Part shown: positions 16,884 through 25,108 of the stretch, piece by piece
How positions within the stretch are numbered: position 1 is the stretch's first letter
Layout: each line of letters begins with the position of its first letter
DNA from: an uncultured Pelagibacteraceae bacterium
Lineage (GTDB): Bacteria; Pseudomonadota; Alphaproteobacteria; Pelagibacterales; Pelagibacteraceae
Assembly: GCA_902524235.1 (NCBI GenBank)
Contig: CABZCF010000010.1
Coordinates: 1-41,506, forward strand
Length of the DNA stretch: 41,506 bases
Reading direction: 5' to 3'
Position numbers and translations under genes: made by a program
Notes under the pieces: model-generated
Told to the model about the DNA's origin: nothing
The model's database searches: none
Seen by the model: only the letters and a program-made list of their open reading frames with translations

Positions 16884-17548
16884 AAATAATTTTTTTTCAT
16901 TTTACTTTTAATAAAACTTTTATGCAGTTCGAGTTCTTCTTTAGAAATTGGTACAACTTTTTTTGAATAATCTTGATTGTTAATATTTTTTAAATTTTCT
17001 TCAACAATGTTTTGTGACGAAAAATTTAAAGATGGCTCTTTTTGGTCTAATAAATTTATATAAACTTTTGATAACAATTCGCAGTCGATTAAGGCATTGT
17101 GCTTTTCTCTTCTGGAATTATCAATACGAAATCTCTTACACAGTGCGTCAAGACTTGCATTTGATCCAGGATATTTTTCTCTTGCTAATGTTAAAGTGTC
17201 AACAACATTATTATTGTCTAGTTCTTTTTTCCCAATTAATTTTAACTCATTATTAATATGAGAAATATCAAATTCTGCATTGTGAATTATAATCTTTTTT
17301 CCATCAATAAATTTTAGAAAGTCTTCAGATATTTGTTTAAAACTTTGTTTATCAGATAAGAATTCATCAGAGTAACCATGTACCTTAAATGCACTTTCTG
17401 AAACTTTTCTTCCCGGATTCAGAAAACAGTGAAAAATTTTTTTAGTTGGAATTAAATTATCTAATTCTATACATCCTATCTCAACAATTCTATGACCTTC
17501 CTTTATAGATAAGCCTGTAGTTTCTGTATCTAAAATAACTTCTTTCAT
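16880..17548 (-). CDS. dnaQ: DNA polymerase III epsilon subunit (proofreading exonuclease)
   Basis: DnaQ is the 3'-5' proofreading subunit of the replicase. The 222-residue protein shows the DEDDh exonuclease motifs: ExoI LDTETTGLS, ExoII IIHNAEFDISHIN, and ExoIII HNALIDCELL. The C-terminal region is short and charged (KKVVPISKEELELH) and may hold the alpha-binding segment. It is the last gene of the ppsR-maf-aroE-coaE-dnaQ operon and overlaps the coaE stop by 1 base (TAATG). Confidence 0.96.
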   Translation of the reverse strand: MKEVILDTETTGLSIKEGHRIVEIGCIELDNLIPTKKIFHCFLNPGRKVSESAFKVHGYSDEFLSDKQSFKQISEDFLKFIDGKKIIIHNAEFDISHINNELKLIGKKELDNNNVVDTLTLAREKYPGSNASLDALCKRFRIDNSRREKHNALIDCELLSKVYINLLDQKEPSLNFSSQNIVEENLKNINNQDYSKKVVPISKEELELHKSFIKSKMKKNYF

Positions 17549-18120
17549 TATATTCCCAATTTTACTTTTAACTCATTTAATTGTTTGTTAACAAATTCTT
17601 TTTTGAAGTTATTTCTAATTACAAAATTGCATCTTTTCTTCTTATACACAGAAGGTAACTGATTTTTAGCCATTATCTTATAAGTTTTTTTATTAAAATT
17701 TTTTCTACCCTTTAGTTTATTAATTATTTCATTCGTTTTTGCATCAACATAGACTAAAATTATATTTTTTATTTTGATATTATTTTCAAGTAATAGGGGA
17801 ATGTCTAGTACTATTACTTTTTTTTTAGAATATTTTTTCAAAAATTTGTTTAATTCTGCTCTAACAATTGGATGGACTATTTTACCTAATTTTTTTAAAT
17901 TATTTTTATTTTTGTTTACAATTCTTTGTAATTCTTTTTTATCTATTGGAAATTTTGTAATCTGATTAGGAAATATTTTTTTAATCTTGTTATAAAACTT
18001 TTTATTTTTTTTATAAATTTTATTTACTTCTTTATCAGCATTAAAGTTAAATTTAGTGATTTTATTAGCAATGTAAGTTTTTCCTGATCCAATCTTACCT
18101 ATTATGCCTATGATTATCAT
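17548..18120 (-). CDS. coaE: Dephospho-CoA kinase
   Basis: CoaE phosphorylates dephospho-CoA, the last step in coenzyme A synthesis. The 190-residue P-loop kinase starts IIIGIIGKIGSGKTYIA, with Walker A GKIGSGKT, and has the FNADKEVNKIY segment (the conserved D of the substrate site), the IVHPIVRAEL motif and VIVLDIPLLLEN. It is unusually Lys/Asn rich, reflecting AT pressure. The ATG overlaps the aroE TGA (ATGA) and its stop overlaps the dnaQ ATG, so all three are translationally coupled. Confidence 0.95.
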   Translation of the reverse strand: MIIIGIIGKIGSGKTYIANKITKFNFNADKEVNKIYKKNKKFYNKIKKIFPNQITKFPIDKKELQRIVNKNKNNLKKLGKIVHPIVRAELNKFLKKYSKKKVIVLDIPLLLENNIKIKNIILVYVDAKTNEIINKLKGRKNFNKKTYKIMAKNQLPSVYKKKRCNFVIRNNFKKEFVNKQLNELKVKLGI

Positions 18121-18911
18121 TCGCTTACAATTGTTATTGTTTCTTTATCGATATTGGGCATAATTTTATGCCACAATGTGAAAGATTGGTGAGCTTGATA
18201 AATAAACATCATTTTACCATTTTCTACAATATGCATCATCTGTCTTGCGCTTTTAAGAAATTTGGTCTCTTTAGGATTGTAAATTAAATCATAAAAAAGA
18301 ATTTTTTTCTTTATACTTTCAAAATTTAAACCTAATTCATCTTCTTTATTCAGCCCAAGACTGGTTGCATTAATTATCATATCAAAATCTCTAATGTCCC
18401 CCCAATCAATGATCTCTATATATTCCAATTTTTCTCTGATTTTTTGGGCTTTTTCTTTAGTTCTATTCATTAAGAAAATATTTTTAGTATTTAAATTTTT
18501 TAAAGCACTTATTACAGAAGGAACAACTCCACCAGCACCCACAATTAAAACATTTTTATTTGATGTATCAAATTTAATATGTCTAATAGCTAATTCAAAA
18601 CCTGCTATATCTGTATTATGACCCACCAATTTATTATTTTCTAAATGTACTGTATTTACTGATTGCGTATTTTGTGCTTCTGGACTTAATTTTTCTAAAT
18701 GAGGGATTATCAACTGTTTGAATGGAACTGTTACATTCAATCCAGATATTTCACCAGTTTTAACTTTTTGAACTATTTTGTTTAAGTTACTTTTTTCTAA
18801 GAGTAATTTTTCATATTTTGCGTCTAAATTATGTTTTTTAATCCAAAAATTATGCAGCTTTGGTGAAAGAGAATGGCTTATTGGATTGCCAATAACAAAA
18901 TATTTTTTCAT
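18117..18911 (-). CDS. aroE: Shikimate dehydrogenase
   Basis: AroE reduces 3-dehydroshikimate to shikimate with NADPH in aromatic amino acid synthesis. The 264-residue protein has the substrate-binding start GNPISHSLSPKLHN, the catalytic Lys in NVTVPFKQL, the Asp in NTDIAGFE, and the NADP loop NVLIVGAGGVVPS. The NADP-selective NRT motif (LMNRTKEKA) is intact. Its start ATG overlaps the stop of the 52-codon upstream ORF as ATGA. Confidence 0.96.
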   Translation of the reverse strand: MKKYFVIGNPISHSLSPKLHNFWIKKHNLDAKYEKLLLEKSNLNKIVQKVKTGEISGLNVTVPFKQLIIPHLEKLSPEAQNTQSVNTVHLENNKLVGHNTDIAGFELAIRHIKFDTSNKNVLIVGAGGVVPSVISALKNLNTKNIFLMNRTKEKAQKIREKLEYIEIIDWGDIRDFDMIINATSLGLNKEDELGLNFESIKKKILFYDLIYNPKETKFLKSARQMMHIVENGKMMFIYQAHQSFTLWHKIMPNIDKETITIVSE

Positions 18912-19066
18912 TTTTGTATACGAATTTTGTCTTTAAACTTATGGATTATGAATAAAGCTATAGCAGTTAATACTGCAAATACTTCTAAAGCATGACCTGA
19001 GCTTCCCAAAATTAATTGCACAAAAGCAAATATTATACAAACGACGAACCAAACTAATACTAACAT
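18908..19066 (-). CDS. Small two-helix membrane protein between maf and aroE
   Basis: A 52-codon ORF fills the space between maf and aroE exactly. Its ATG overlaps the maf TAA by 1 base (TAATG) and its TGA overlaps the aroE ATG (ATGA). Such fits on both sides argue strongly for a translated gene. The product has two hydrophobic helices: residues about 2-20 (VWFVVCIIFAFVQLIL) and about 27-43 (LEVFAVLTAIALFII), joined by GSSGHA, and ends in a basic tail (HKFKDKIRIQK). By the positive-inside rule the C-terminus should be cytoplasmic. I do not recognise a family. No function can be assigned; the cell-cycle and shikimate neighbours give no clear hint. Confidence 0.65.
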   Translation of the reverse strand: MLVLVWFVVCIIFAFVQLILGSSGHALEVFAVLTAIALFIIHKFKDKIRIQK

Positions 19067-19647
19067 TATAAATTATTTAAATAGTTTTTTAATTCACGGA
19101 TCGGTAAACCCATAATTGTATCTTTATCTCCTTCTATATTACTAAATAAATTTTTACCCTCACCTTCAACTTGATAAACATTGTAAGAATATAAATTTTC
19201 ATCTGTTATTTTTGAAAGATATTCCGATAACTCTTTATCACTAAAGTTTTTCATAGTTAATAATGCTTTATCTGTGTAGTTCCAGATCATTGATCCGTTC
19301 TTTGAAACGCATATCGAGCTTATTAAATAATGCTTATTATTATTGAGTTTTTTTAAAATTTCCATTGCCTCTAGTCTATCCTTTGGTTTGGAGACTATAT
19401 TATTTTCTAGATCTATTACACTGTCCGCTCCTAGAACTACTTTTTCTGGGTTGCTGTTACTAACTTTATTAGCTTTTAATTCTGCTAAGTTTTTTGAAAC
19501 TATTTCTGGGGAAGCTCCTTCTTTGATAAGACTTTCTTTTACTGGCTCCTCGTCCACATTTGATGGCTGGACCTCACAGAATATACCATTATTTTCCAGG
19601 ATATTTTTTCTTACTTTGCTTTTCGAGGCTAAAATAATTTTATTCAT
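19066..19647 (-). CDS. maf: Maf-family nucleotide pyrophosphatase
   Basis: Maf proteins hydrolyse modified or canonical nucleoside triphosphates to monophosphates. The 193-residue protein starts IILASKSKVRKNILENNG, has the substrate loop with the VDEEPVKESL segment, the catalytic-region motif VLGADSVIDLENN, and KPKDRLEAMEILKKL. The QVEGEGKNLF ending replaces the more usual AGAYxIQGxG pattern, so this is a somewhat diverged copy. It overlaps ppsR by 8 bases at its start and the small membrane ORF by 1 base at its end. Confidence 0.93.
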   Translation of the reverse strand: MNKIILASKSKVRKNILENNGIFCEVQPSNVDEEPVKESLIKEGASPEIVSKNLAELKANKVSNSNPEKVVLGADSVIDLENNIVSKPKDRLEAMEILKKLNNNKHYLISSICVSKNGSMIWNYTDKALLTMKNFSDKELSEYLSKITDENLYSYNVYQVEGEGKNLFSNIEGDKDTIMGLPIRELKNYLNNL

Positions 19648-20464
19648 TTCTACTATTTATCTCGTGTATCTTAATTATAGATGCTGCCGTTTCTTCTACA
19701 GACTTTCTTGTAACATCAATGACTGGCCATTTATATTTTTTAAATGTTTTTCTAGCAGCCTTTACTTCTTCTGATATTTTTTTTAAGTTAGTATAATCTG
19801 TTTTCTCATTTTCTTTTAAAGATCTCAATCTGTTTTTTCTAAGGTCAATTAAACGTTCCGGATCAGTTGTTAACCCAACCACACAAATCCTTTTTTTATT
19901 TTTCTTAATTTTTTCTGGTATAGAATTTTCATTAACTAAAGGAATATTCGATGTCTTGTAACCTCTGTTGGCCAAATATATTGATGTGGGTGTTTTGCTT
20001 GTTCTACTTACGCCGAGCAAGATTATGTCTGAATCCTCTATATCTTTAACATCGTTTCCATCGTCATGTCTCATAGTAAATTGTATTGCTTCTACACGTT
20101 CATAGTATTCATCATTTAGCTTATGCTGCCTGCTTGGAATATTTAAAGATTGTTTTTTTAATATTTTTGAGAAATTTTCTATTAATTCTCCTAAAACACC
20201 AAAGCAAGGAATGCTATTTTTTTTTGATAATTCATTTAAAAATAAAGCAAGCTTTTGATCGACCAAAGTATAAAGAATAATTATATTTTTTTTTGTCTTG
20301 GCCTCTTTCAATATTTCTAAAATTTGATTCTCTGTTCTTGTAAATGAAAACTGCTGAGTTTTGTAAGAAAAATCTTTGAATTGAGCCTTTAAAGCTATAA
20401 AGATTCTATCTATAGTTTCGCCAGTTGAGTCGGATATTAGGAATATTTCATGTGTATTCTTCAT
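19640..20464 (-). CDS. ppsR: Bifunctional kinase-pyrophosphorylase regulating PpdK/PpsA (DUF299)
   Basis: This family (PF03618) phosphorylates and dephosphorylates pyruvate phosphate dikinase or PEP synthase. The 274-residue protein begins with the typical IFLISDSTGETIDRI segment and carries the family P-loop LLGVSRTSKTPTSIYLA near residue 150. The closing TRKSVEETAASIIKI segment is also typical. It is the first gene left of the candidate origin, the same place as the DUF299 gene (RP001 type) at the Rickettsia and Caulobacter origins. The dikinase target is not in this window, so which of the two enzymes it regulates is unknown. Confidence 0.93.
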   Translation of the reverse strand: MKNTHEIFLISDSTGETIDRIFIALKAQFKDFSYKTQQFSFTRTENQILEILKEAKTKKNIIILYTLVDQKLALFLNELSKKNSIPCFGVLGELIENFSKILKKQSLNIPSRQHKLNDEYYERVEAIQFTMRHDDGNDVKDIEDSDIILLGVSRTSKTPTSIYLANRGYKTSNIPLVNENSIPEKIKKNKKRICVVGLTTDPERLIDLRKNRLRSLKENEKTDYTNLKKISEEVKAARKTFKKYKWPVIDVTRKSVEETAASIIKIHEINSRNE

Positions 20465-20558
20465 GTATAAAATATAATAAAATTACTTAAATTTTGCTTT
20501 TAATGTCATTTAATAGATTTTATTATAATTAGCACCTTCTTATTAACAATGTTTTAGA

Positions 20559-20575
20559 TATTGTATAAAACAATA
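20559..20575. repeat. Inverted repeat in candidate origin
   Basis: TATTGT and ACAATA are perfect reverse complements separated by 5 bases (ATAAA). It is a 6-base-arm palindrome inside the ppsR-hemE gap and could be a protein-binding site or part of a divergent promoter. Short palindromes are not rare in such AT-rich DNA. Confidence 0.35.
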
Positions 20576-20646
20576 CATAATTTTTGATAAGATTTAATAT
20601 TGTCTTATAAACCCTAAAAAACAACATTTTTTCACATTTGTTTATT

Positions 20647-20663
20647 TTATAAAGAGTTTATAA
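20647..20663. repeat. Inverted repeat between DnaA-like boxes
   Basis: TTATAAA and TTTATAA flank GAG, giving perfect 7-base arms. It lies between the two oppositely oriented TTTTTCACA boxes (20628-20636 and 20666-20674), so the arrangement box, palindrome, box is itself roughly symmetric. This favours a structured origin element over chance, but the arms are all A/T. Confidence 0.4.
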
Positions 20664-20739
20664 CTTGTGAAAAAATAATAATTAAACTAATTCACAATAC
20701 ATAATACTAATAAAACTAAATACTTATATATATTTATTA

Positions 20740-21738
20740 ATGGAGAAAATAAAACAAGTTATTGAAAATAAAGATGTCAAGATCAAACCTATATGGTTGA
20801 TGAGGCAGGCAGGAAGGTATCTACCTGAATTCAGAGAGGTTAGATCAAAAAACCAAGACTTCATAGAGTTATGCTTAAACAAAACATTAGTTCCTGAAAT
20901 AACCCTCCAACCCTTAAAAAGGTTTGATTTAGATGCCGCAATTATTTTTTCAGATATCTTAATGCTACATTATGGTTTAGGCCAGTCAGTTAAATTTAAA
21001 AAAGATTTTGGTCCTATGTTAGGAGATATTAATGATGTAGATTTAAATAATGTTACCGAGAAAGATTTTATAAAAAATCTTGAACCTGTTTATACATCTA
21101 TGAATAATCTATCTAATTCCTTAAAGGGTGGAGATAAAAGTCTTATCGGTTTTGTAGGGGCGCCGTGGACAATCTTAATTTATATGCTAAACCGTCAGTC
21201 ACCAAAAAAAAAGTTATCAAATGATCTTCATAATATTGATAAAAAAAAATCACTATCTAAAATAATAACGAACTATTTAAAAATTCACATTAGAGAACAA
21301 GTTAAATCTGGAGCAACAATTATACAAATATTTGATAGTTGGGCGGGTCTTGCAGCTAAAGATGATATCAAATCTATAATATATAATTGTTCAGCTGACT
21401 TAGTCGAATTTACAAAGACTCTTGGTGTTCCAGCGATATGTTTTCCAAGAGAAATAGTAGATTATAAAGAATATGTATCTGAAGTTAACCCTAGTGCCGT
21501 AAACATTGACTATAATGTAGACATAAATTACATCTCAAAAAATATTGATATTCCTGTTCAAGGAGGATTAGATCCAAAATTCCTCTTATCAGATAAAGAA
21601 ACTCTGAAATCTGAAAGTTTAAAAATATTAGATATTTTTAAAAACCATCCATATATTTTCAATTTAGGTCATGGTGTCCTTCCAAAGACAGATCCAAATA
21701 TGGTAGATTATTTAGTAAACATTGTAAAAGATTATTAA
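20740..21738 (+). CDS. hemE: Uroporphyrinogen decarboxylase
   Basis: HemE decarboxylates the four acetate side chains of uroporphyrinogen III in the cytoplasm. The 332-residue protein has the signature PIWLMRQAGRYLPEFR near the start, the catalytic Asp in AAIIFSDILMLHYGLG, FVGAPWTIL, and FDSWAG. The last part NLGHGVLPKTDPNMV is also typical. It is followed without a gap by hemH. The hemE gene next to the chromosome origin is a conserved alphaproteobacterial arrangement. Confidence 0.97.
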   Translation: MEKIKQVIENKDVKIKPIWLMRQAGRYLPEFREVRSKNQDFIELCLNKTLVPEITLQPLKRFDLDAAIIFSDILMLHYGLGQSVKFKKDFGPMLGDINDVDLNNVTEKDFIKNLEPVYTSMNNLSNSLKGGDKSLIGFVGAPWTILIYMLNRQSPKKKLSNDLHNIDKKKSLSKIITNYLKIHIREQVKSGATIIQIFDSWAGLAAKDDIKSIIYNCSADLVEFTKTLGVPAICFPREIVDYKEYVSEVNPSAVNIDYNVDINYISKNIDIPVQGGLDPKFLLSDKETLKSESLKILDIFKNHPYIFNLGHGVLPKTDPNMVDYLVNIVKDY

Positions 21739-22737
21739 ATGAAAAACGAACATCCAGAAGTTAAGTTTGGTAAGACAGGAGTATTGCTCATAAATTTAGG
21801 AACACCGGATTCAACTAATTGGTGGGATATTAGAAAATATCTAAAAGAATTTTTATCTGACAGAAGAGTGATAGAAGTTAATCCCTTCCTTTGGCAAATA
21901 ATCTTAAATCTCTTTATTTTAACCTTTAGACCTTCAAAAACTGCAAAGGCATATAAAAAAATCTGGATGAAAAAAGAAAACAAGTCACCCCTTAGATATT
22001 TCACAGAGAGACAAACATCTAAACTAAATAAAAAAATTGGAAACGAAAATGTTATTGTTGATTTCGCTATGAGATATGGTCATCCAAGCATAAAATCTAA
22101 GATTCAAACTTTGAAGAATATAGGATGTGAAAATTTAGTTATACTTCCACTTTATCCTCAATACGCCGCAGCAACTACGGCAACAGTTTGCGACGAAGTT
22201 TATAGATCTTTATCAAAAATGAGATGGCAACCAAGCCTTCAGATTATACCTCATTACGAATCCGAACCAATGTATATAAATGCGTTATGTAGATCTATAG
22301 AAAATAAGATAAAAGAAATAGATTGGAGGCCAGACTTAGTTTTGGCTTCTTATCACGGTATACCAAAAAAATACTTTGAAAAAGGAGACCCATACCATTG
22401 CTATTGTCATAAAACTACCAGACTTATCTCAGAAAATTTGAGACTTAAAATTCCAATTATAACTACTTTTCAATCTAGATTTGGGCCACAGGAGTGGTTA
22501 CAGCCATATACAGACAAAACATTAGAAAAACTTCCAAAAGAGAATAAAAAAAAAATAATTGTCATATGTCCTGGTTTTGCCTCTGATTGTGTTGAAACTC
22601 TAGAGGAAATATCTATGGAGGGAAAAGAAAGTTTTTTTGATGCTGGAGGGGAAAAATTCGATTTCGTGTCATGTTTAAACGATAATGAGGATCATATCAA
22701 ATTATTTGAACACCTTGCTAACAAATATATTAATTAG
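21739..22737 (+). CDS. hemH: Ferrochelatase
   Basis: HemH inserts iron into protoporphyrin IX to give haem. The 332-residue protein has the family start GVLLINLGTPDST, the metal-site His in LASYHGIPKKYFEKGDPY, the FQSRFGPQEWLQPYTD segment, and ICPGFASDCVETLEE with the second catalytic Glu. The ATG directly follows the hemE stop, and hemG starts 5 bases later, so three consecutive late haem steps share one operon. Confidence 0.97.
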   Translation: MKNEHPEVKFGKTGVLLINLGTPDSTNWWDIRKYLKEFLSDRRVIEVNPFLWQIILNLFILTFRPSKTAKAYKKIWMKKENKSPLRYFTERQTSKLNKKIGNENVIVDFAMRYGHPSIKSKIQTLKNIGCENLVILPLYPQYAAATTATVCDEVYRSLSKMRWQPSLQIIPHYESEPMYINALCRSIENKIKEIDWRPDLVLASYHGIPKKYFEKGDPYHCYCHKTTRLISENLRLKIPIITTFQSRFGPQEWLQPYTDKTLEKLPKENKKKIIVICPGFASDCVETLEEISMEGKESFFDAGGEKFDFVSCLNDNEDHIKLFEHLANKYIN

Positions 22738-22742
22738 ATCTA

Positions 22743-23264
22743 ATGAAAATATTAATAATCTATTCCTCTACTGATGGGCACACAAAAAAAATCTGTGAGG
22801 TAATAAAAGAAAACTTAATTAATAAAGGAGAACTTCATATAACATCTATTGAAAATGTCTTTGAAACAAATATTCAATTTTACGATTATATTATAATTGG
22901 TGCAAGCATAAGATATGGAAAACACAATAGAAAAGTTTTTGATTTCATAGAAAAAAACTTAAATATAATTGAAAAAAAAAAAAATGCTTTTTTTTCTGTA
23001 AATGTCGTTGCGCGAAAAAATGAAAAAAATACACCAGAAACAAACCCATATATAAAAAAATTCTTATCTAAAACAAGATGGAAACCTAAAAAATTAGGAG
23101 TATTTGCAGGTAAAGTTGATTATCCAAATTACAGCTTTCTAAATAAACAAATAATAAGATTTATTATGTTTATTACAAAAGGACCAATCGATACTAGTAA
23201 ATCTTTTGAATTCACAAATTGGGATAATGTTAAAAAATTTGCCCAAGAGATTAATAAGAGTTAA
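22743..23264 (+). CDS. hemG: Flavodoxin-type protoporphyrinogen IX oxidase HemG
   Basis: HemG oxidises protoporphyrinogen IX to protoporphyrin IX, passing electrons to quinone. The 173-residue flavodoxin-like protein closely follows E. coli HemG by eye: start ILIIYSSTDGHTKKI (FMN phosphate loop), IIIGASIRYGKH, AFFSVNVVARKNEKNTPETN with the HemG-specific insertion, and KKFLSKTRWKPK. It completes a hemE-hemH-hemG operon. Most Alphaproteobacteria use the unrelated membrane enzyme HemJ, often at this very locus, so HemG here is notable. A run of 13 A at 22972-22984 lies in the coding region, with the frame kept open. Confidence 0.92.
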   Translation: MKILIIYSSTDGHTKKICEVIKENLINKGELHITSIENVFETNIQFYDYIIIGASIRYGKHNRKVFDFIEKNLNIIEKKKNAFFSVNVVARKNEKNTPETNPYIKKFLSKTRWKPKKLGVFAGKVDYPNYSFLNKQIIRFIMFITKGPIDTSKSFEFTNWDNVKKFAQEINKS

Positions 23265-23267
23265 AAA

Positions 23268-23684
23268 TTAATTGCTGTTTTCCGTAAGAGATTTTCTTGC
23301 GAATTTGAAAGATTTAAAACATAATATTAAAAAAACAATTCCTGTAAATAACATCATAATTTTTGATATATCAGCCCAAAAATTACTAAACAAATTTTTT
23401 TTAATAATTAATCTTATTACATCCAATCCACCCAAAAAAATTATTAAACCTAAAAATGCCACTATATGCATAAACAATTTCTTTTTTGATTGAAACTTTA
23501 TTGAAAGACTTGAAAATACTAAAACAAATAATCCTAAAAAAGTTGGTATATAGGATGTTAATGATGAACTTTTAGCAAGAAAGCTTGTAATGAAGCCCCA
23601 TAATATTAAAAACAAGCCGTAATAAACAGAGATGATTTCTATATTTTTCCCAAAAACTCTAAATTCTGAAATTTCATTTTCCAT
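23268..23684 (-). CDS. Four-helix membrane protein of unknown function
   Basis: The 138-residue protein has four predicted membrane helices (about residues 18-36, 44-60, 70-88 and 104-124) with a basic segment (SIKFQSKKKLFMH) between helices two and three. The pattern YYGLFLILWGFITS followed by SYIPTFLGLFVLV and KKLFMHIVAFLGL suggests a small conserved family seen in marine bacteria, but I cannot name it. It lacks the HemJ hallmarks. It lies on the opposite strand between hemG (3-base gap) and rho (divergent), interrupting an otherwise one-directional cluster. Confidence 0.75.
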   Translation of the reverse strand: MENEISEFRVFGKNIEIISVYYGLFLILWGFITSFLAKSSSLTSYIPTFLGLFVLVFSSLSIKFQSKKKLFMHIVAFLGLIIFLGGLDVIRLIIKKNLFSNFWADISKIMMLFTGIVFLILCFKSFKFARKSLTENSN

Positions 23685-23754
23685 AATTTTTTGTTCAATT
23701 TACTCTTTTTTAACTAAATTTAAAGAAATTAGAGGGGTTGAAAATTTTATAAGT

Positions 23755-23793
23755 GTATATATATTAAATATATCTAACAAAACTTACCCCACA
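23755..23793 (+). promoter_or_regulatory. Leader region of rho with palindrome
   Basis: The 111-base gap before rho ends with a perfect ATATAT-TAA-ATATAT palindrome (23759-23773). GGGGT (23734-23738) and ACCCC (23787-23791) could pair around it and close a larger stem-loop just 5 bases before the rho start. Rho genes are often autoregulated through their leaders, so this may be a control element, but the pairing is only 5 bases. Confidence 0.25.
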
Positions 23794-23795
23794 AT

Positions 23796-25067
23796 ATGAA
23801 TATACAAGAACTTAAAAGCAAATCATCTGAAAGCCTTATTTCCGAAGCTGAAAAGCTTGGTATAGAAAATGCTAGCACTCTAAGAAGGCAAGAAATTTAT
23901 TTTGCGATTTTAAAAAAATTAGCAGAAAAAGGCGAGGAAATAACAGGCGGCGGTGTTTTACAATTGTTACAGGACGGTTTTGGTTTCCTTAGAGCAATGG
24001 AGTCTAATTATCTGCCTGGCGCTGATGATATTTACGTTAGCCCAAGTCAAATAAGAAGATTTGGTTTAAGAACAGGAGATACTGTAGAAGGACCTATTAG
24101 AGCTCCAAAAGAAGGAGAAAGGTATTTTGCATTATTGCAGGTAAACAACATTAATTTTGGTGCGCCTGAGAACGTTAGACATAAAATTGCATTTGATAAC
24201 TTAACACCACTATATCCAAATAAACAATTAGTAATGGAAGTTGAAACTACTAAGATTGAAAAAAAACCAGATTTGACGCCTAGATTAATTGATTTAGTAA
24301 GCCCAATTGGAAAGGGACAAAGATCACTTATAATTTCCCCACCAAAAGCTGGTAAGACAATGATATTGCAAAGTATTGCTAACTCCATTACAGCAAACCA
24401 CCCCGAGTGTTACCTAATGGTTTTGCTTATAGATGAGAGACCTGAGGAAGTTACAGATATGCAAAGAACTGTAAAAGGTGAAGTTATAAGTTCAACTTTT
24501 GACGAACCAGCTCAGAGACATGTAGCAGTAGCTGAAATGGTCATAGAAAAAGCAAAAAGATTAACGGAACATAAAAAAGATGTTGTTATTTTGCTAGACT
24601 CCATAACACGACTTGGAAGAGCTTATAATGCTGTCGTTCCTAGCTCTGGTAAAGTTTTAACTGGAGGTGTAGATGCCAATGCGCTTCAAAGACCTAAAAG
24701 ATTTTTTGGTGCTGCAAGAAATATTGAAGAGGGAGGCTCTTTAACGATAATTGCAACTGCACTAATTGATACAGGTAGTAGAATGGATGAGGTTATATTT
24801 GAGGAATTTAAAGGGACAGGTAATAGTGAAACTATACTTGATAGAAAAATTTCAGAGAAAAGAATCTTTCCTGCTATGGATATAACAAAATCGGGGACAA
24901 GAAGAGAAGAGTTGCTTTTTAGTAAAAATGATTTGCAAAAAATGAATGTGTTAAGAAGAATAATAGCTCCTATGGGTTCAATGGATGCAGTTGAATTTAT
25001 AAATTCTAAATTAAAGAATACAAAAAATAATGCTGAATTTTTCAATTCAATGAACAAACCTGCCTAA
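23796..25067 (+). CDS. rho: Transcription termination factor Rho
   Basis: Rho is the hexameric RNA helicase that ends transcription. The 423-residue protein has an N-terminal helical region ([20 protein letters not shown]), the cold-shock-like RNA-binding domain with GFGFLRA, and the RecA-type motor with Walker A PPKAGKT, Walker [13 protein letters not shown], the Q-loop [14 protein letters not shown] and the R-loop [11 protein letters not shown]. The core is near full length, with no insertion in the RNA-binding domain. With few intrinsic terminators visible in this genome segment, Rho is probably the main terminator. Confidence 0.97.
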   Translation: MNIQELKSKSSESLISEAEKLGIENASTLRRQEIYFAILKKLAEKGEEITGGGVLQLLQDGFGFLRAMESNYLPGADDIYVSPSQIRRFGLRTGDTVEGPIRAPKEGERYFALLQVNNINFGAPENVRHKIAFDNLTPLYPNKQLVMEVETTKIEKKPDLTPRLIDLVSPIGKGQRSLIISPPKAGKTMILQSIANSITANHPECYLMVLLIDERPEEVTDMQRTVKGEVISSTFDEPAQRHVAVAEMVIEKAKRLTEHKKDVVILLDSITRLGRAYNAVVPSSGKVLTGGVDANALQRPKRFFGAARNIEEGGSLTIIATALIDTGSRMDEVIFEEFKGTGNSETILDRKISEKRIFPAMDITKSGTRREELLFSKNDLQKMNVLRRIIAPMGSMDAVEFINSKLKNTKNNAEFFNSMNKPA

Positions 25068-25108
25068 ATTTATTTTGTATTTCATTATTTTTTGATTAAA
25101 TTATTTAA

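Larger units (their letters stand above)
20465..20739. other. Candidate chromosomal replication origin (oriC)
   Basis: This 275-base non-coding gap is the largest in the window and lies between ppsR (leftward) and hemE (rightward), the known origin position in Caulobacter and Rickettsia. It is extremely AT rich. Three 9-mers are one mismatch from the DnaA box TTATNCACA: TTTTTCACA at 20628-20636 (plus) and 20666-20674 (minus), and TAATTCACA at 20688-20696 (plus). Two short inverted repeats (20559-20575, 20647-20663) and a TA-rich stretch next to hemE could ease unwinding. Transcription diverges from it on both sides, and parAB with parS are 10 kb away. Confidence 0.6.

Noticed and set aside
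22972..22984. Frameshift in hemG at the 13-A run
   Set aside because: The conserved HemG sequence continues in the same frame on both sides (IEKKKNAFFSVN), so the gene is intact as read.
23268..23684. HemJ protoporphyrinogen oxidase
   Set aside because: It is small with four helices and sits near haem genes, but lacks the HemJ His and WMAG-like motifs, is on the other strand, and HemG is already present.
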